A stretch of 30,917 bases of DNA, taken from contig JBDKTJ010000176.1 of the NCBI GenBank assembly GCA_039698075.1, positions 1 to 30,917 of the forward strand, read 5' to 3'. Below are positions 6,870 through 13,413 of this stretch, in pieces. The translations under genes and the position numbers were made by a program. The notes below the pieces were generated by a model. That model had not been told where the DNA came from and did no database searches. It saw only the letters and a program-made list of their open reading frames with translations. The stretch comes from JAJFVC01 sp039698075. Its GTDB lineage: Bacteria; Planctomycetota; Planctomycetia; Pirellulales; Thermoguttaceae. The first letter of the stretch is position 1. The number at the start of each line of letters is the position of its first letter.

Positions 6870-7705
6870 GAACTCTTCACTTTGATTCCCTGTCGGCATG
6901 CGTTGACGACACCCGTCGACCGTTCAATCGCGCAACGAACACACGCCGTTTCAATTCAACCGTCGTCAACCGTCGCGATGATTCATCATGGTTTGGCGTC
7001 GAAGGTGGATCCCCTGCCGTTGCGAACATGGTTGAATTCACGGGTTATCCGGAAGGCGGGCGCATGATATCCGCCATGTCCGATTCCCTACAGGCGACGC
7101 TACCGCCAGCACTTGGAATCCGTCGTAAAAAACGCCGTGCGGACTCTGGCGACGAATACGACATTCATTCCGCAATGCGAGGCGCGCATGACAGAGCATG
7201 GACACAGAGTCACAGGGAATTGCGGCATGGACTCGGCGTTGTCCGCATCATCGTCGACATCTGCGGCGATGCTGCAAAACGTGCGAACGCGCTGCAGTGG
7301 CGCGGCGTTGCAGGGATAACTCTCTGCACCATGCTGCGGCAAGCTGGATACTCTGTCGAAATCGTTGCGGCATTGGGAGTGATCAATGCCTTCAAACAGG
7401 AAACACTCTTGTGGACATGCATCGTCAACTCGCGTCATGGGTCTGTCGATATCGATTCTCTTGCAGCGGTCCTTGCGCTTCCCGGTTTTTTTCGCACGTA
7501 TGGTTTTGCTGGAATCATCCGGGCAGCTGACAACTTCAAGTCAGATGCTGCTGACGGGCTTGGGTACCCTGTACCGGTGTCAAACATCTATGAACCACGT
7601 GGGGATTGCATCGAGTTGATTGTTCCTAATGAAGTACTCGACGAGGATAAGGCACGGGACTGGATCAATGAATCCATCGCGCTCTTGCAAGGAGATACAG
7701 CATGA
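6866..7705 (+). CDS. vWA-like partner protein of the MoxR ATPase
   Basis: A 279-aa protein whose start overlaps the MoxR stop (ATGA). Residues 120-170 have the alternating pattern of a von Willebrand A fold: the strand VVRIIVDICGD, a helix with ANALQWRGVAGITLCTMLRQ, then the strand YSVEIVAAL. The metal-site signature DxSxS is replaced by DICGD, so metal binding may be lost or altered. The N-terminal 110 residues are polar, contain GYPEGGRMISAM and a basic RRKKRR, and match nothing certain. Phage and bacterial MoxR ATPases are commonly paired with vWA proteins as adaptors. The pairing here is supported by coupling and order; fold assignment is by eye and moderate. Confidence 0.65.
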   Translation: MRTLHFDSLSACVDDTRRPFNRATNTRRFNSTVVNRRDDSSWFGVEGGSPAVANMVEFTGYPEGGRMISAMSDSLQATLPPALGIRRKKRRADSGDEYDIHSAMRGAHDRAWTQSHRELRHGLGVVRIIVDICGDAAKRANALQWRGVAGITLCTMLRQAGYSVEIVAALGVINAFKQETLLWTCIVNSRHGSVDIDSLAAVLALPGFFRTYGFAGIIRAADNFKSDAADGLGYPVPVSNIYEPRGDCIELIVPNEVLDEDKARDWINESIALLQGDTA

Positions 7706-8211
7706 CACATAGACTATTCGACGCGGCACAACTTGCGGTCATTGAAAATGCCCGCAACGTCCTCGCAATGGGCGCAGAAACGCTTAAAGGGAGGACTCCG
7801 CTATACCCGACCGACCGCAAGGCACAAACCCGTCAAGAAGCCAAGGATGGACGGGAAGCGTTAACCATGTTGCTACAACTTCGCATAGGCGCACTACAGC
7901 ATGAACAATCCCTACTTTCCCTGTTCGATGCACAAGGTAGGTTGATCGAAATTGTCGACCTGCCGGAAGGCGATCTCACGTCTTGCCCGATAAGCTATCG
8001 CCTGATTGCCGGTCACGTGACACGATTGGGGGCCGCAATGTGCTTACTGTCGCACAATCACCCGTCAGGCGAATGTTCACCCAGTCGCCCGGACATTGCA
8101 CTGTTTCACCAGCTTCACGCTTGGCTCAAACCGATGGAATGCCTATTGATTGATTCCTTGGTCTTTACGGTCGACGACTGGGTAAGCATTGCGGGAGATT
8201 GGACATGCTAG
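7702..8211 (+). CDS. RadC-like MPN/JAB metalloprotein
   Basis: A 169-aa protein coupled to the preceding gene by ATGA. The full MPN+ metal signature is present: Glu68 (HEQS), His118 and His120 in SHNHPSGE, and Ser128/Asp131 in SPSRPD. The fold context LFDAQGRLIEI and LLIDSLVFT matches RadC/JAB domains. The N-terminal 60 residues do not resemble the helix-hairpin-helix of cellular RadC. RadC family members have no settled biochemical role; related MPN+ proteins are zinc peptidases acting on ubiquitin-like or other tails. As the third member of a MoxR-vWA set, a protease or processing step is a reasonable inference. Confidence 0.85.
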   Translation: MTHRLFDAAQLAVIENARNVLAMGAETLKGRTPLYPTDRKAQTRQEAKDGREALTMLLQLRIGALQHEQSLLSLFDAQGRLIEIVDLPEGDLTSCPISYRLIAGHVTRLGAAMCLLSHNHPSGECSPSRPDIALFHQLHAWLKPMECLLIDSLVFTVDDWVSIAGDWTC

Positions 8212-8276
8212 GCATTCTCGCAATGCTCATCATGGCGATGATTCGCCGGAAAGAGGAGAGCGGCGAGGAGGATTGA
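8205..8276 (+). CDS. 23-aa single-span membrane peptide
   Basis: A small frame starts inside the end of the RadC-like gene, overlapping it by 7 bp, with GGGAG seven bases before the ATG. The product begins MLGILAMLIMAMI and ends RRKEESGEED, a hydrophobic helix followed by a charged tail, as in small membrane-anchored peptides. It is the last frame before a strong terminator. Codon evidence is weak because of its size, but position, binding site and topology agree. It mirrors the hydrophobic peptides that open the same operon. Confidence 0.5.
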   Translation: MLGILAMLIMAMIRRKEESGEED

Positions 8277-8292
8277 CCGCCGAAACTTCACA

Positions 8293-8315
8293 AGCGCCCT
8301 ACGGGGCGCTTTTTT
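8293..8315 (+). terminator. Rho-independent terminator of the MoxR operon
   Basis: AGCGCCC and GGGCGCT form a perfect 7-bp stem around TACG, followed by a run of six T. It lies 16 bp after the 23-aa peptide gene and ends rightward transcription before the convergent primase gene. Confidence 0.9.
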
Positions 8316-8403
8316 GTTGCCCAGCGCAGGGATAAGGACAACAGTCCAAAAACGCAACAGCGCTCGATTCTGACGTGCTGGCGGGCACTTCTGACTGTTG
8401 CGG

Positions 8404-8475
8404 CCGGCGCGCTTGCGCGCCGGCGCGCTTGCGCGCTGGCGGTCGGCGGTCGGCGGTCGGCGGTCGGCGGTCGGA
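8404..8475. repeat. Tandem GC hairpins and GGTCGGC repeats
   Basis: CCGGCGCGC-TT-GCGCGCCGG (8404-8423) is a perfect 9-bp stem, and a second GGCGCGCTTGCGCGC unit follows with a 16-bp period to 8437. From 8441 to 8475 the 7-bp unit GGTCGGC is repeated five times, the last ending in A. No gene lies here. Nothing else was recognised between 8316 and 8403. Confidence 0.85.
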
Positions 8476-8476
8476 C

Positions 8477-8505
8477 GCCTGGTCATTTCCATAGTTTTAA
8501 AACTG
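8477..8505 (-). repeat. Right inverted-repeat element with AGTTTTAAAACT palindrome
   Basis: This is the inverted partner of 4801-4829, with 27 of 29 bases matching in reverse complement. It also holds AGTTTTAAAACT, and beyond it (8518-8556) are degenerate CCGCCGACTG-type units in the same relative order as at 4707-4765. The two modules therefore bracket the 5382-8276 operon. Confidence 0.85.
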
Positions 8506-8565
8506 TGAAACTGCCTGGCGGGCAGCGGTCGGCGGGCAGTCGGGGCAGTCGGCTGCACGGCTCGC

Positions 8566-8611
8566 GTTAACGCTCAAAGTGACAGGTCGTTAACGCTCAA
8601 AGTGACAGGTC
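8566..8611. repeat. 23-bp perfect tandem duplication containing GTTAACGC
   Basis: Two identical 23-bp units, each beginning GTTAACGCTCAAAGTGACAG, lie just beyond the 3' end of the primase-helicase gene. The first copy is extended by GC on its left into the palindrome GCGTTAACGC (8564-8573). Paired sites of this size could bind a regulator or initiator. Confidence 0.85.
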
Positions 8612-8621
8612 GCGTGACGGG

Positions 8622-11090
8622 TCATATCGTCCGGTATCCGTGAGCGTCGCCAACCTTGACATCGCCGCCGATGTTCGCCTTCAACTGTTCGATCACCCGC
8701 TGTTTCCCTTCGATGATTGCCCGACGGTGGTTCTCGAACATGGTCGCCAGGTTCGGATTGATCGCCCAGGCGGGGTTCCTCGGGTGGTCTTGGTGCATCG
8801 CCGCGTACCCGCTTGCTGACAGTTCGTCCATGTTGGCCCGGATGATGGCGTCGGACTGCCACAACGGGATGCCGGCTTCCCCTAGGACGTGTCTGCAAGA
8901 CTTGCGGATTTCCCCAAGCGTGACTGTCGGCCTTGTTCCCGACTGTTGCAGGATGAAGTCGAAGATGACGATGCCGGTCGTGTCGCGCTGCTTGCCGATC
9001 TCCAGGAACGCATGCCGCATCATCGGGATGAAAAACCGCTGGAACAGGTCGATGCCGCGCTTGACTGTTTCCCGCGAGATGAACGGAGTAAAGGGATCGT
9101 CGATGAGATGAAAAAGGAGGACCAGGCGGGCTGCGTTACCTTCGATCTTCCCCAGTGCGGTCTGGTAGGTCGAACTGTGATTGCTGTACCGCTCGTTGTC
9201 CCTGAGACGGAGCGCCCACTCGCAGAACTCGCGGAACAATCCGTTCGCGTCCGGTGCCAGGCTGTACTCGAGCTCGGGCAGCATGAACGTGCGACGGATC
9301 AACTGTTCGTAGTCGCCACGATGTGATGCGAAGTCGGGCCGGCTGTTCTGCCACATGGTCGTCTTCTCGGGGTTGAGTACGACGGGCAGAAAGCGTTGAA
9401 TCATGCCGTCCGTTGCTGCCTCGGTGACATTGCGCCGGAAGATTTCCGGCTGGACGTTGCCGTAGATGGAACTCGCCAGATGCTCGACGAAGATCGAGCC
9501 GCTACCCATGCGGTCGAACGAGTAGGGGCCGGTTTCGTAGGTCTGAATCCAGCACCCACGATCCTCGGTCGTCTTGGCACCCAACATCCGCGACAGCCAC
9601 GACGCCATTTCATCCAACCAGAGCAGGAATCCCCTGGGACGGTACTGCGCCAGGGAAACGAACTTCTGCGACGTGGAATCCGTGACCAACAGTCGCAGCG
9701 CCTCCGGTGCTGGCGGGCACGGATCAACAGTCGGCGGGATGCTGCCAGGGATGGAGGACTCGGGCGAAGCCGCCCAGTCCCGGTACGCCTTCTGCTGTGC
9801 CGCGTAACGGGCCTCCTTGCCCAACCAGGCCAGCTTCTCCGCCTCGGCACGGGGCTTGTCATCAACCTCCAACTGTCGCAGGGGAGTGAACAACGGCTTG
9901 CTGCCGGGGGTTTTCTTGTCGGCGGGGTCGCCGATGGTCATCAACCAGAGAACCGGTGGTACAGACCAGGTGTCGGTGATCCGCAGACTGATCCGCTTGT
10001 CGGCTGCGGCGGACACAGCCGCGAGGCCAGCCAGCAACGACACAGCCACGTCACAGCCGACTTCCTCGGCGACCTCCGTTGCCCTCGCCACGAGTGGCGA
10101 TGGCCACAGGGCCAGGTCGATCTTCGGCAGCATCGCGGTCGGCGACAGCTTCTCTTTCACCGCGTCGAACGTCGCCTTTTCCTCGGCGGCTGTTGCCGGC
10201 AGCGGGATCGGCTTGAACAGTCCGCTCAGGTCTGGCGGCGAGGGCGTCCATCCCCGGTCGGTGGCATGCTTGAACAGCGTGGCGACTGTGATTCCATCCT
10301 CCCTCGTTTTGAACGACGCCCACTGCGCCAGCAGCGCCCGCTCGCCGGGGTACTTGACGGGCGACTTCATGCTCCAGGTGTTCCACAGATCGAAGCCGAT
10401 CTCCAGGCAGTCGTTGGTCGTTGCCGCGTCATGCACGGCCATGCCGACCTCGATCCAGGTGTGCCTGTCGGAGTCGGGGTCGCAACTGTTGAGAGCAGAC
10501 GCGACCTCGCTCATCGCGGCTGCCGGGCGGTCGCCCATCTCGGTCGGTGCCTTGCGCTCGCCCTCATCGGCGATCAGCGCCACCCACACGTCGAGCAACT
10601 GTTGCGGGATGGGCGGCAGGTTTCGCCAGTCGCCGCGCCACTGGTACCTGGTGCCGTTCGGGTGGAGGCTCGGCGGGAGTACATCCTGCATTGTCATGCC
10701 GTCGGCGCTGGCACAGCGAAGCTCAAGCGCGACCTTGCGTTGGCCGGCGACTGTGACGATGACCTTTTTACTCGGCAGGGGCATCCCCAGGCGGTACAGC
10801 AGCTTTCCGCTGCCGACCCTGCCACTCACTATCTGGACGGCTGTTGGATCGCTCAGAAGCTCGCGGAGATCAACGCCGCGCTCGGCGAGCCAGGCGGCTG
10901 CCAGGGGAAGGTCGTCCAGGTCCAGGGCGCAGGTGCCGCTCAAGACATGCAGCAGTCCGATGTTGCACTCGCGGTCTGGAACAGTTCGCAAGGCGTTCTC
11001 GGGCTTGTTCCAGCCTGCGTGCACTGGCCCCTTCTTGCCGAGCAGGATCGGGCACAACTGCCAGCCGTGGTTGATATAGTCGGCGATCAT
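8622..11090 (-). CDS. Primase-polymerase/DUF3987 helicase-like replication protein
   Basis: An 822-aa fusion protein expected to prime and perhaps unwind DNA at the fork. Residues 1-165 look like the bifunctional primase-polymerase domain: catalytic ALDLDD (55-60), SGRVGSGKLLYRL (89-101) and LPPSLHPNGTRYQW (138-151). Residues about 197-276 match PriCT_2, including TWIEVGMAVHDA and WASFKTREDGIT. From about 300 on it resembles DUF3987, with a P-loop-like GDPADKKTPGSKP (387-399, not a perfect Walker A) and the Walker B LLWLDEM (489-495). The start lies 3 bp after the RHH gene stop, with GAGGGG upstream. It runs opposite to the rest of the replication operon, so expression is probably controlled separately. 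Confidence 0.87.
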   Translation of the reverse strand: MIADYINHGWQLCPILLGKKGPVHAGWNKPENALRTVPDRECNIGLLHVLSGTCALDLDDLPLAAAWLAERGVDLRELLSDPTAVQIVSGRVGSGKLLYRLGMPLPSKKVIVTVAGQRKVALELRCASADGMTMQDVLPPSLHPNGTRYQWRGDWRNLPPIPQQLLDVWVALIADEGERKAPTEMGDRPAAAMSEVASALNSCDPDSDRHTWIEVGMAVHDAATTNDCLEIGFDLWNTWSMKSPVKYPGERALLAQWASFKTREDGITVATLFKHATDRGWTPSPPDLSGLFKPIPLPATAAEEKATFDAVKEKLSPTAMLPKIDLALWPSPLVARATEVAEEVGCDVAVSLLAGLAAVSAAADKRISLRITDTWSVPPVLWLMTIGDPADKKTPGSKPLFTPLRQLEVDDKPRAEAEKLAWLGKEARYAAQQKAYRDWAASPESSIPGSIPPTVDPCPPAPEALRLLVTDSTSQKFVSLAQYRPRGFLLWLDEMASWLSRMLGAKTTEDRGCWIQTYETGPYSFDRMGSGSIFVEHLASSIYGNVQPEIFRRNVTEAATDGMIQRFLPVVLNPEKTTMWQNSRPDFASHRGDYEQLIRRTFMLPELEYSLAPDANGLFREFCEWALRLRDNERYSNHSSTYQTALGKIEGNAARLVLLFHLIDDPFTPFISRETVKRGIDLFQRFFIPMMRHAFLEIGKQRDTTGIVIFDFILQQSGTRPTVTLGEIRKSCRHVLGEAGIPLWQSDAIIRANMDELSASGYAAMHQDHPRNPAWAINPNLATMFENHRRAIIEGKQRVIEQLKANIGGDVKVGDAHGYRTI

Positions 11091-11093
11091 CGC

Positions 11094-11279
11094 TCACCCC
11101 TCGCTGGTGGCGCGAGACTTGTAGTTGGCGATGAAGTCTTCAACCGCGATGATGAGCAGGTTGCTCAGGCTGCGCTTCTCGATCTTGGCGATTGCGTAGA
11201 GATCGTCGGCTGTTGCGGCTGGAACGCGGGTTGTGATCTGCACCGGCAGGCGCTCGTCGCAGTCGTCATCATGGGTCAT
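11094..11279 (-). CDS. Ribbon-helix-helix (CopG-like) regulator
   Basis: This 61-aa protein has the RHH pattern: the strand PVQITTRVPAAT, helix ADDLYAIAKIEKR and helix SLSNLLIIAVEDFIANYK. It probably dimerises and binds DNA through the paired strands. AAGGAG lies six bases before the ATG. It is the first gene of the leftward operon with the primase-helicase and faces the promoter of the rightward replication operon across 283 bp. Control of one or both divergent promoters is the simplest role, which is inference from position. Confidence 0.8.
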   Translation of the reverse strand: MTHDDDCDERLPVQITTRVPAATADDLYAIAKIEKRSLSNLLIIAVEDFIANYKSRATSEG

Positions 11280-11312
11280 GGTGGTTCTCCTTGTGGGTTG
11301 ATGGGAGAACGC

Positions 11313-11341
11313 AGACTAGCAGAGAAAAATAATTTTCACAA
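11313..11341 (-). promoter_or_regulatory. Leftward promoter for RHH and primase-helicase
   Basis: On the minus strand TTGTGA (11341-11336) and TAGTCT (11318-11313) are 17 bp apart, with an A/T-rich spacer. The match to consensus is moderate. It would start transcription about 25 bases before the RHH gene. Confidence 0.4.
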
Positions 11342-11356
11342 GGTGCAAAAAAGTGC

Positions 11357-11385
11357 TTGACGTTGGGAAAGAATGGGAACACTAT
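11357..11385 (+). promoter_or_regulatory. Rightward promoter for the ribozyme leader and replication operon
   Basis: TTGACG (five of six consensus bases) at 11357-11362 and CACTAT at 11380-11385 are 17 bp apart. The -10 is weak. Transcription would begin near 11392 and produce a leader of about 170 nt that contains the hairpins and the hammerhead ribozyme. Confidence 0.45.
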
Positions 11386-11405
11386 TCGTTTTGTCGCATG
11401 TCCGG

Positions 11406-11494
11406 TCTCCGACGGGCAGATACATATCGGGGATGACTGAATTAGGGAAGGGCCAAGCGGCCCGGTCCGAAGGGGTGACAAACCACCCATTCAG
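11406..11494 (+). ncRNA. Structured leader upstream of the ribozyme
   Basis: Three nested or adjacent stems can be drawn. TCTCCGA (11406-11412) pairs with TCGGGGA (11427-11433), with one G-U. CTGAAT (11437-11442) pairs with ATTCAG (11489-11494) and closes a three-way junction. Its two inner hairpins are GGGCC-AAGC-GGCCC (11450-11463) and GGGTG-ACAAAC-CACCC (11473-11488). No known riboswitch class was recognised. It could assist ribozyme folding, sense a ligand or protect the 5' end. Confidence 0.5.
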
Positions 11495-11499
11495 GAAAA

Positions 11500-11550
11500 A
11501 CGGTCCGGGGCTTGTTCGCTCCGCTGACGAGTCCCGAAGGACGAAACCGT
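11500..11550 (+). ncRNA. Type III hammerhead ribozyme
   Basis: All conserved core bases are present in order. Stem III is ACGGT (11500-11504) pairing with ACCGT (11546-11550). C at 11505 is position 17, so self-cleavage is expected between 11505 and 11506 (GUC triplet). Stem I is CGGGGC/GCTCCG (11506-11511 with 11518-11523, one G-U) around a six-base loop. The core CTGACGA is 11524-11530, stem II is GTCC-CGAA-GGAC (11531-11542), and GAA (11543-11545) is followed by A15.1. The open end is stem III, which defines type III. The ribosome binding site GGAG of the DUF4258 gene begins at the next base, 11551. Hammerheads are known from phage and prophage DNA; their purpose there is unsettled. Confidence 0.93.
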
Positions 11551-11562
11551 GGAGAAATTGAA

Positions 11563-11781
11563 ATGAAGATCAGCCAGCATGCAGAAGACAGAATGAAGGA
11601 ACGGAACGTCAGCCTGTTCCTGCTGCAAGTCGCCCTCGATTCACCGAGCAGTATTGCACGTCGAGAAGACGGGCGAACCTACATCAAGACCTTGCCGGGT
11701 GGCAATGAACTGCACGTCGGCACTTGCATGGTCATGGGCGAGTTGCTCGTGAAAACCGTTTTTGTAAGGGAAAAGAAATGA
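11563..11781 (+). CDS. DUF4258 protein, possible RNase-type toxin
   Basis: This 72-aa protein has the DUF4258 pattern: an N-terminal ISQHAEDRMKERNVS with His and two spaced Arg, a middle YIKTLPGG, and a C-terminal strand LLVKTVFVREK. DUF4258 has been grouped by sequence analysis with small RNase-fold toxins, though most members are untested. The start is the ATG at 11563 with GGAG eight bases upstream, directly after the hammerhead ribozyme. The stop overlaps the DUF2283 start (ATGA). The pair forms a toxin-antitoxin-like unit at the head of the replication operon; whether it acts on host RNA or on the phage leader is unknown. Confidence 0.75.
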   Translation: MKISQHAEDRMKERNVSLFLLQVALDSPSSIARREDGRTYIKTLPGGNELHVGTCMVMGELLVKTVFVREKK

Positions 11782-11969
11782 AACACTTGGTATTACGGTT
11801 TGACAAGGAAGTGAATGCTGCCTATCTGCATGTCCGACAAGGTGGCAAGGTCGCAACGACCAAACAATCAACGACCGATGATGATGTACTGGTCGATCTT
11901 GATCACGATGGTGTTACACTCGGCATTGAAATCCTCAATGTCGATTCAATCGAATCCAACAAGGAGTAG
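11778..11969 (+). CDS. DUF2283 protein, probable partner of DUF4258
   Basis: This 63-aa acidic protein has the DUF2283 signature: LRFDKEVNAAYLHVR at the N-terminus and VLVDLDHDGVTLGIEILNV near the end. It is coupled to the DUF4258 gene by a 4-bp overlap. Genes of these two families often lie side by side, and an antitoxin role has been suspected for DUF2283. Its 3' end contains the ribosome binding site AAGGAG for the ParB-domain gene five bases later, so all three are translated from one message. Confidence 0.8.
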   Translation: MKHLVLRFDKEVNAAYLHVRQGGKVATTKQSTTDDDVLVDLDHDGVTLGIEILNVDSIESNKE

Positions 11970-11974
11970 CAAAA

Positions 11975-13402
11975 ATGAAAATTCAAGTTTCCGCGATTCG
12001 CCCGAATCCGCACCGTGATTTCAACCACAACCCGATCCGCGCCGATCAGGTCGCCAAGCTGGTGGAGTCCATCGGACGCACCGGCTTCTGGGACAACGTT
12101 GTTGTCCGCCCCTCTCCCTCCGAAGCTGGCTGCTACGAACTGGCCTACGGTCACAACCGCATTGCGGCTGTTGAAAAGGTCGGCATCGACACGGTTGACG
12201 TGCCCGTCCGCGATCTCTCCGACTGGGACATGTACCTGTGTATGGTCGACGAGAACAATACGCAGCAAAACGTCACGACCGAGATTGTCATGGAGAACAT
12301 CGGTGTCGGCGCCAAGCTGTTGGAGACCTACATCCGTCAGGCCGAGACAGCCGAAGCGTTTGAGAAGCTGACTCGTTCGGCGCCGAACGAGTCAAAACCG
12401 TACTCCGCTGCTAACTATGCCACTCTCCGCAACTCTGTCCTCGCTGGCTGCGGCGTTGGCAAGGAACTGATCCAGACCTACGTGCCGGATGCCAGCAAGT
12501 CGGCAGGTGTCGTCTCGACTGTGCTTGAAGCCCTTTATGGTGAGCAGCGCAAGAAGCGGGAGGCCGAGAAAGCTGCTGCGCTCAAGGCTGCCGCCGAGAA
12601 AGCTGCCAAGGAACAGGCGGCACGCAAGGCCGAACAGGAAGCCGCTGCTGCCCGTCGTGCCGAGCAGGAAGCTGCCGCCGCTGCCGCGCAGCGTGCCGCG
12701 CAGCAGAAGGCGAAGGACGAAGCCGAACAGCACGCCCGTCAGAAGGAAGCGGAAGCTGCCGAACGTCGCGCAGAAAAGGCACGGCAGGAAGAAGCCGCCG
12801 CTGCGAAGCGTGCCGCCGATGCCGCCGCTCGCCAGAAGAAAGCCGAGGAGGAAGCGGCTGCACACGATGCCGCCGTGAAGAAAGCCGCCCGCGAGTTCGG
12901 CGTGAGCATCGAAATTCTCCGTTCGTTCTCGTCGCCAACAGTCATGGCCGAGTTCGCCATGCTGGTGAAGTCGAACAAGATTCCGGAACAGTTTCACGTC
13001 GCCTGTGCCGAGGCTTGCCATGCGGGCGAGTGGTCGCAGAAGACCATGCGGGAGAAGATTCCGGCATGGTGGTACGTGCAGAGCGGACAACAGGGACGCG
13101 ATTACGCCCGTCAGGCTGAGCAGGCGAAGAAGGAAGCCGAGAAGCGCAAGTATCAGAACGGTGACTTGCCCGGATTCATCATGAAGTTCATGGACGGCAT
13201 CAAGGACGCCATGCTGCGCCGCGATGATGTTCTCCCGCTGGTTCGGCATGCTTCGCCGACTCTCCGGGCCAACCTCGTTCGTGAGTTCACCGGACACGTT
13301 GCTGTTCTCAACGCAATGATCGAAGCTGCTGGCGAAGACGACCGCCCGCAGGAAAAGGAAGTTGTCGTCGAAACCCTCCCGATGCTCCCGCATCAACTGT
13401 GA
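11975..13402 (+). CDS. ParB N-domain protein with long Ala/Glu/Lys coiled coil
   Basis: A 475-aa protein. Residues 1-125 form a ParB/sulfiredoxin-like domain: IRPNPHRDFN, GFWDNVVVRP and the nucleotide-binding box YELAYGHNRIAAVEKVG. The usual central helix-turn-helix of plasmid ParB is not evident. Residues about 185-300 are a long Ala/Lys/Glu/Gln-rich coiled coil, and about 300-475 is a conserved-looking unique domain ending METLPMLPHQL-like in VVVETLPMLPHQL. AAGGAG lies in the preceding stop region. Phage ParB-domain proteins act in partition, as nucleases or in regulation. Its place ahead of the replication genes and absence of ParA suggest replication or transcription control, not partition. 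No parS-like site was identified. Confidence 0.75.
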   Translation: MKIQVSAIRPNPHRDFNHNPIRADQVAKLVESIGRTGFWDNVVVRPSPSEAGCYELAYGHNRIAAVEKVGIDTVDVPVRDLSDWDMYLCMVDENNTQQNVTTEIVMENIGVGAKLLETYIRQAETAEAFEKLTRSAPNESKPYSAANYATLRNSVLAGCGVGKELIQTYVPDASKSAGVVSTVLEALYGEQRKKREAEKAAALKAAAEKAAKEQAARKAEQEAAAARRAEQEAAAAAAQRAAQQKAKDEAEQHARQKEAEAAERRAEKARQEEAAAAKRAADAAARQKKAEEEAAAHDAAVKKAAREFGVSIEILRSFSSPTVMAEFAMLVKSNKIPEQFHVACAEACHAGEWSQKTMREKIPAWWYVQSGQQGRDYARQAEQAKKEAEKRKYQNGDLPGFIMKFMDGIKDAMLRRDDVLPLVRHASPTLRANLVREFTGHVAVLNAMIEAAGEDDRPQEKEVVVETLPMLPHQL

Positions 13403-13413
13403 AAGGAACTGAA

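Noticed and set aside
8404..8437. GC hairpins as terminator of the leftward primase operon
   Set aside because: Stable stems but no U-run on the minus-strand side.
9396..11360. 654-aa plus-strand open frame
   Set aside because: It lies antisense to the primase-helicase, which has clear domain motifs, and the plus-strand product has no recognisable pattern.
11430..11561. Open frame through the hammerhead region beginning MTELGKGQ
   Set aside because: No ribosome binding site, and every part overlaps conserved ribozyme and leader stems. The RNA explanation is stronger.
11975..13402. Plasmid-type partition locus (phage-plasmid lifestyle)
   Set aside because: No ParA ATPase, no parS-like site and no HTH domain in the ParB-like protein.
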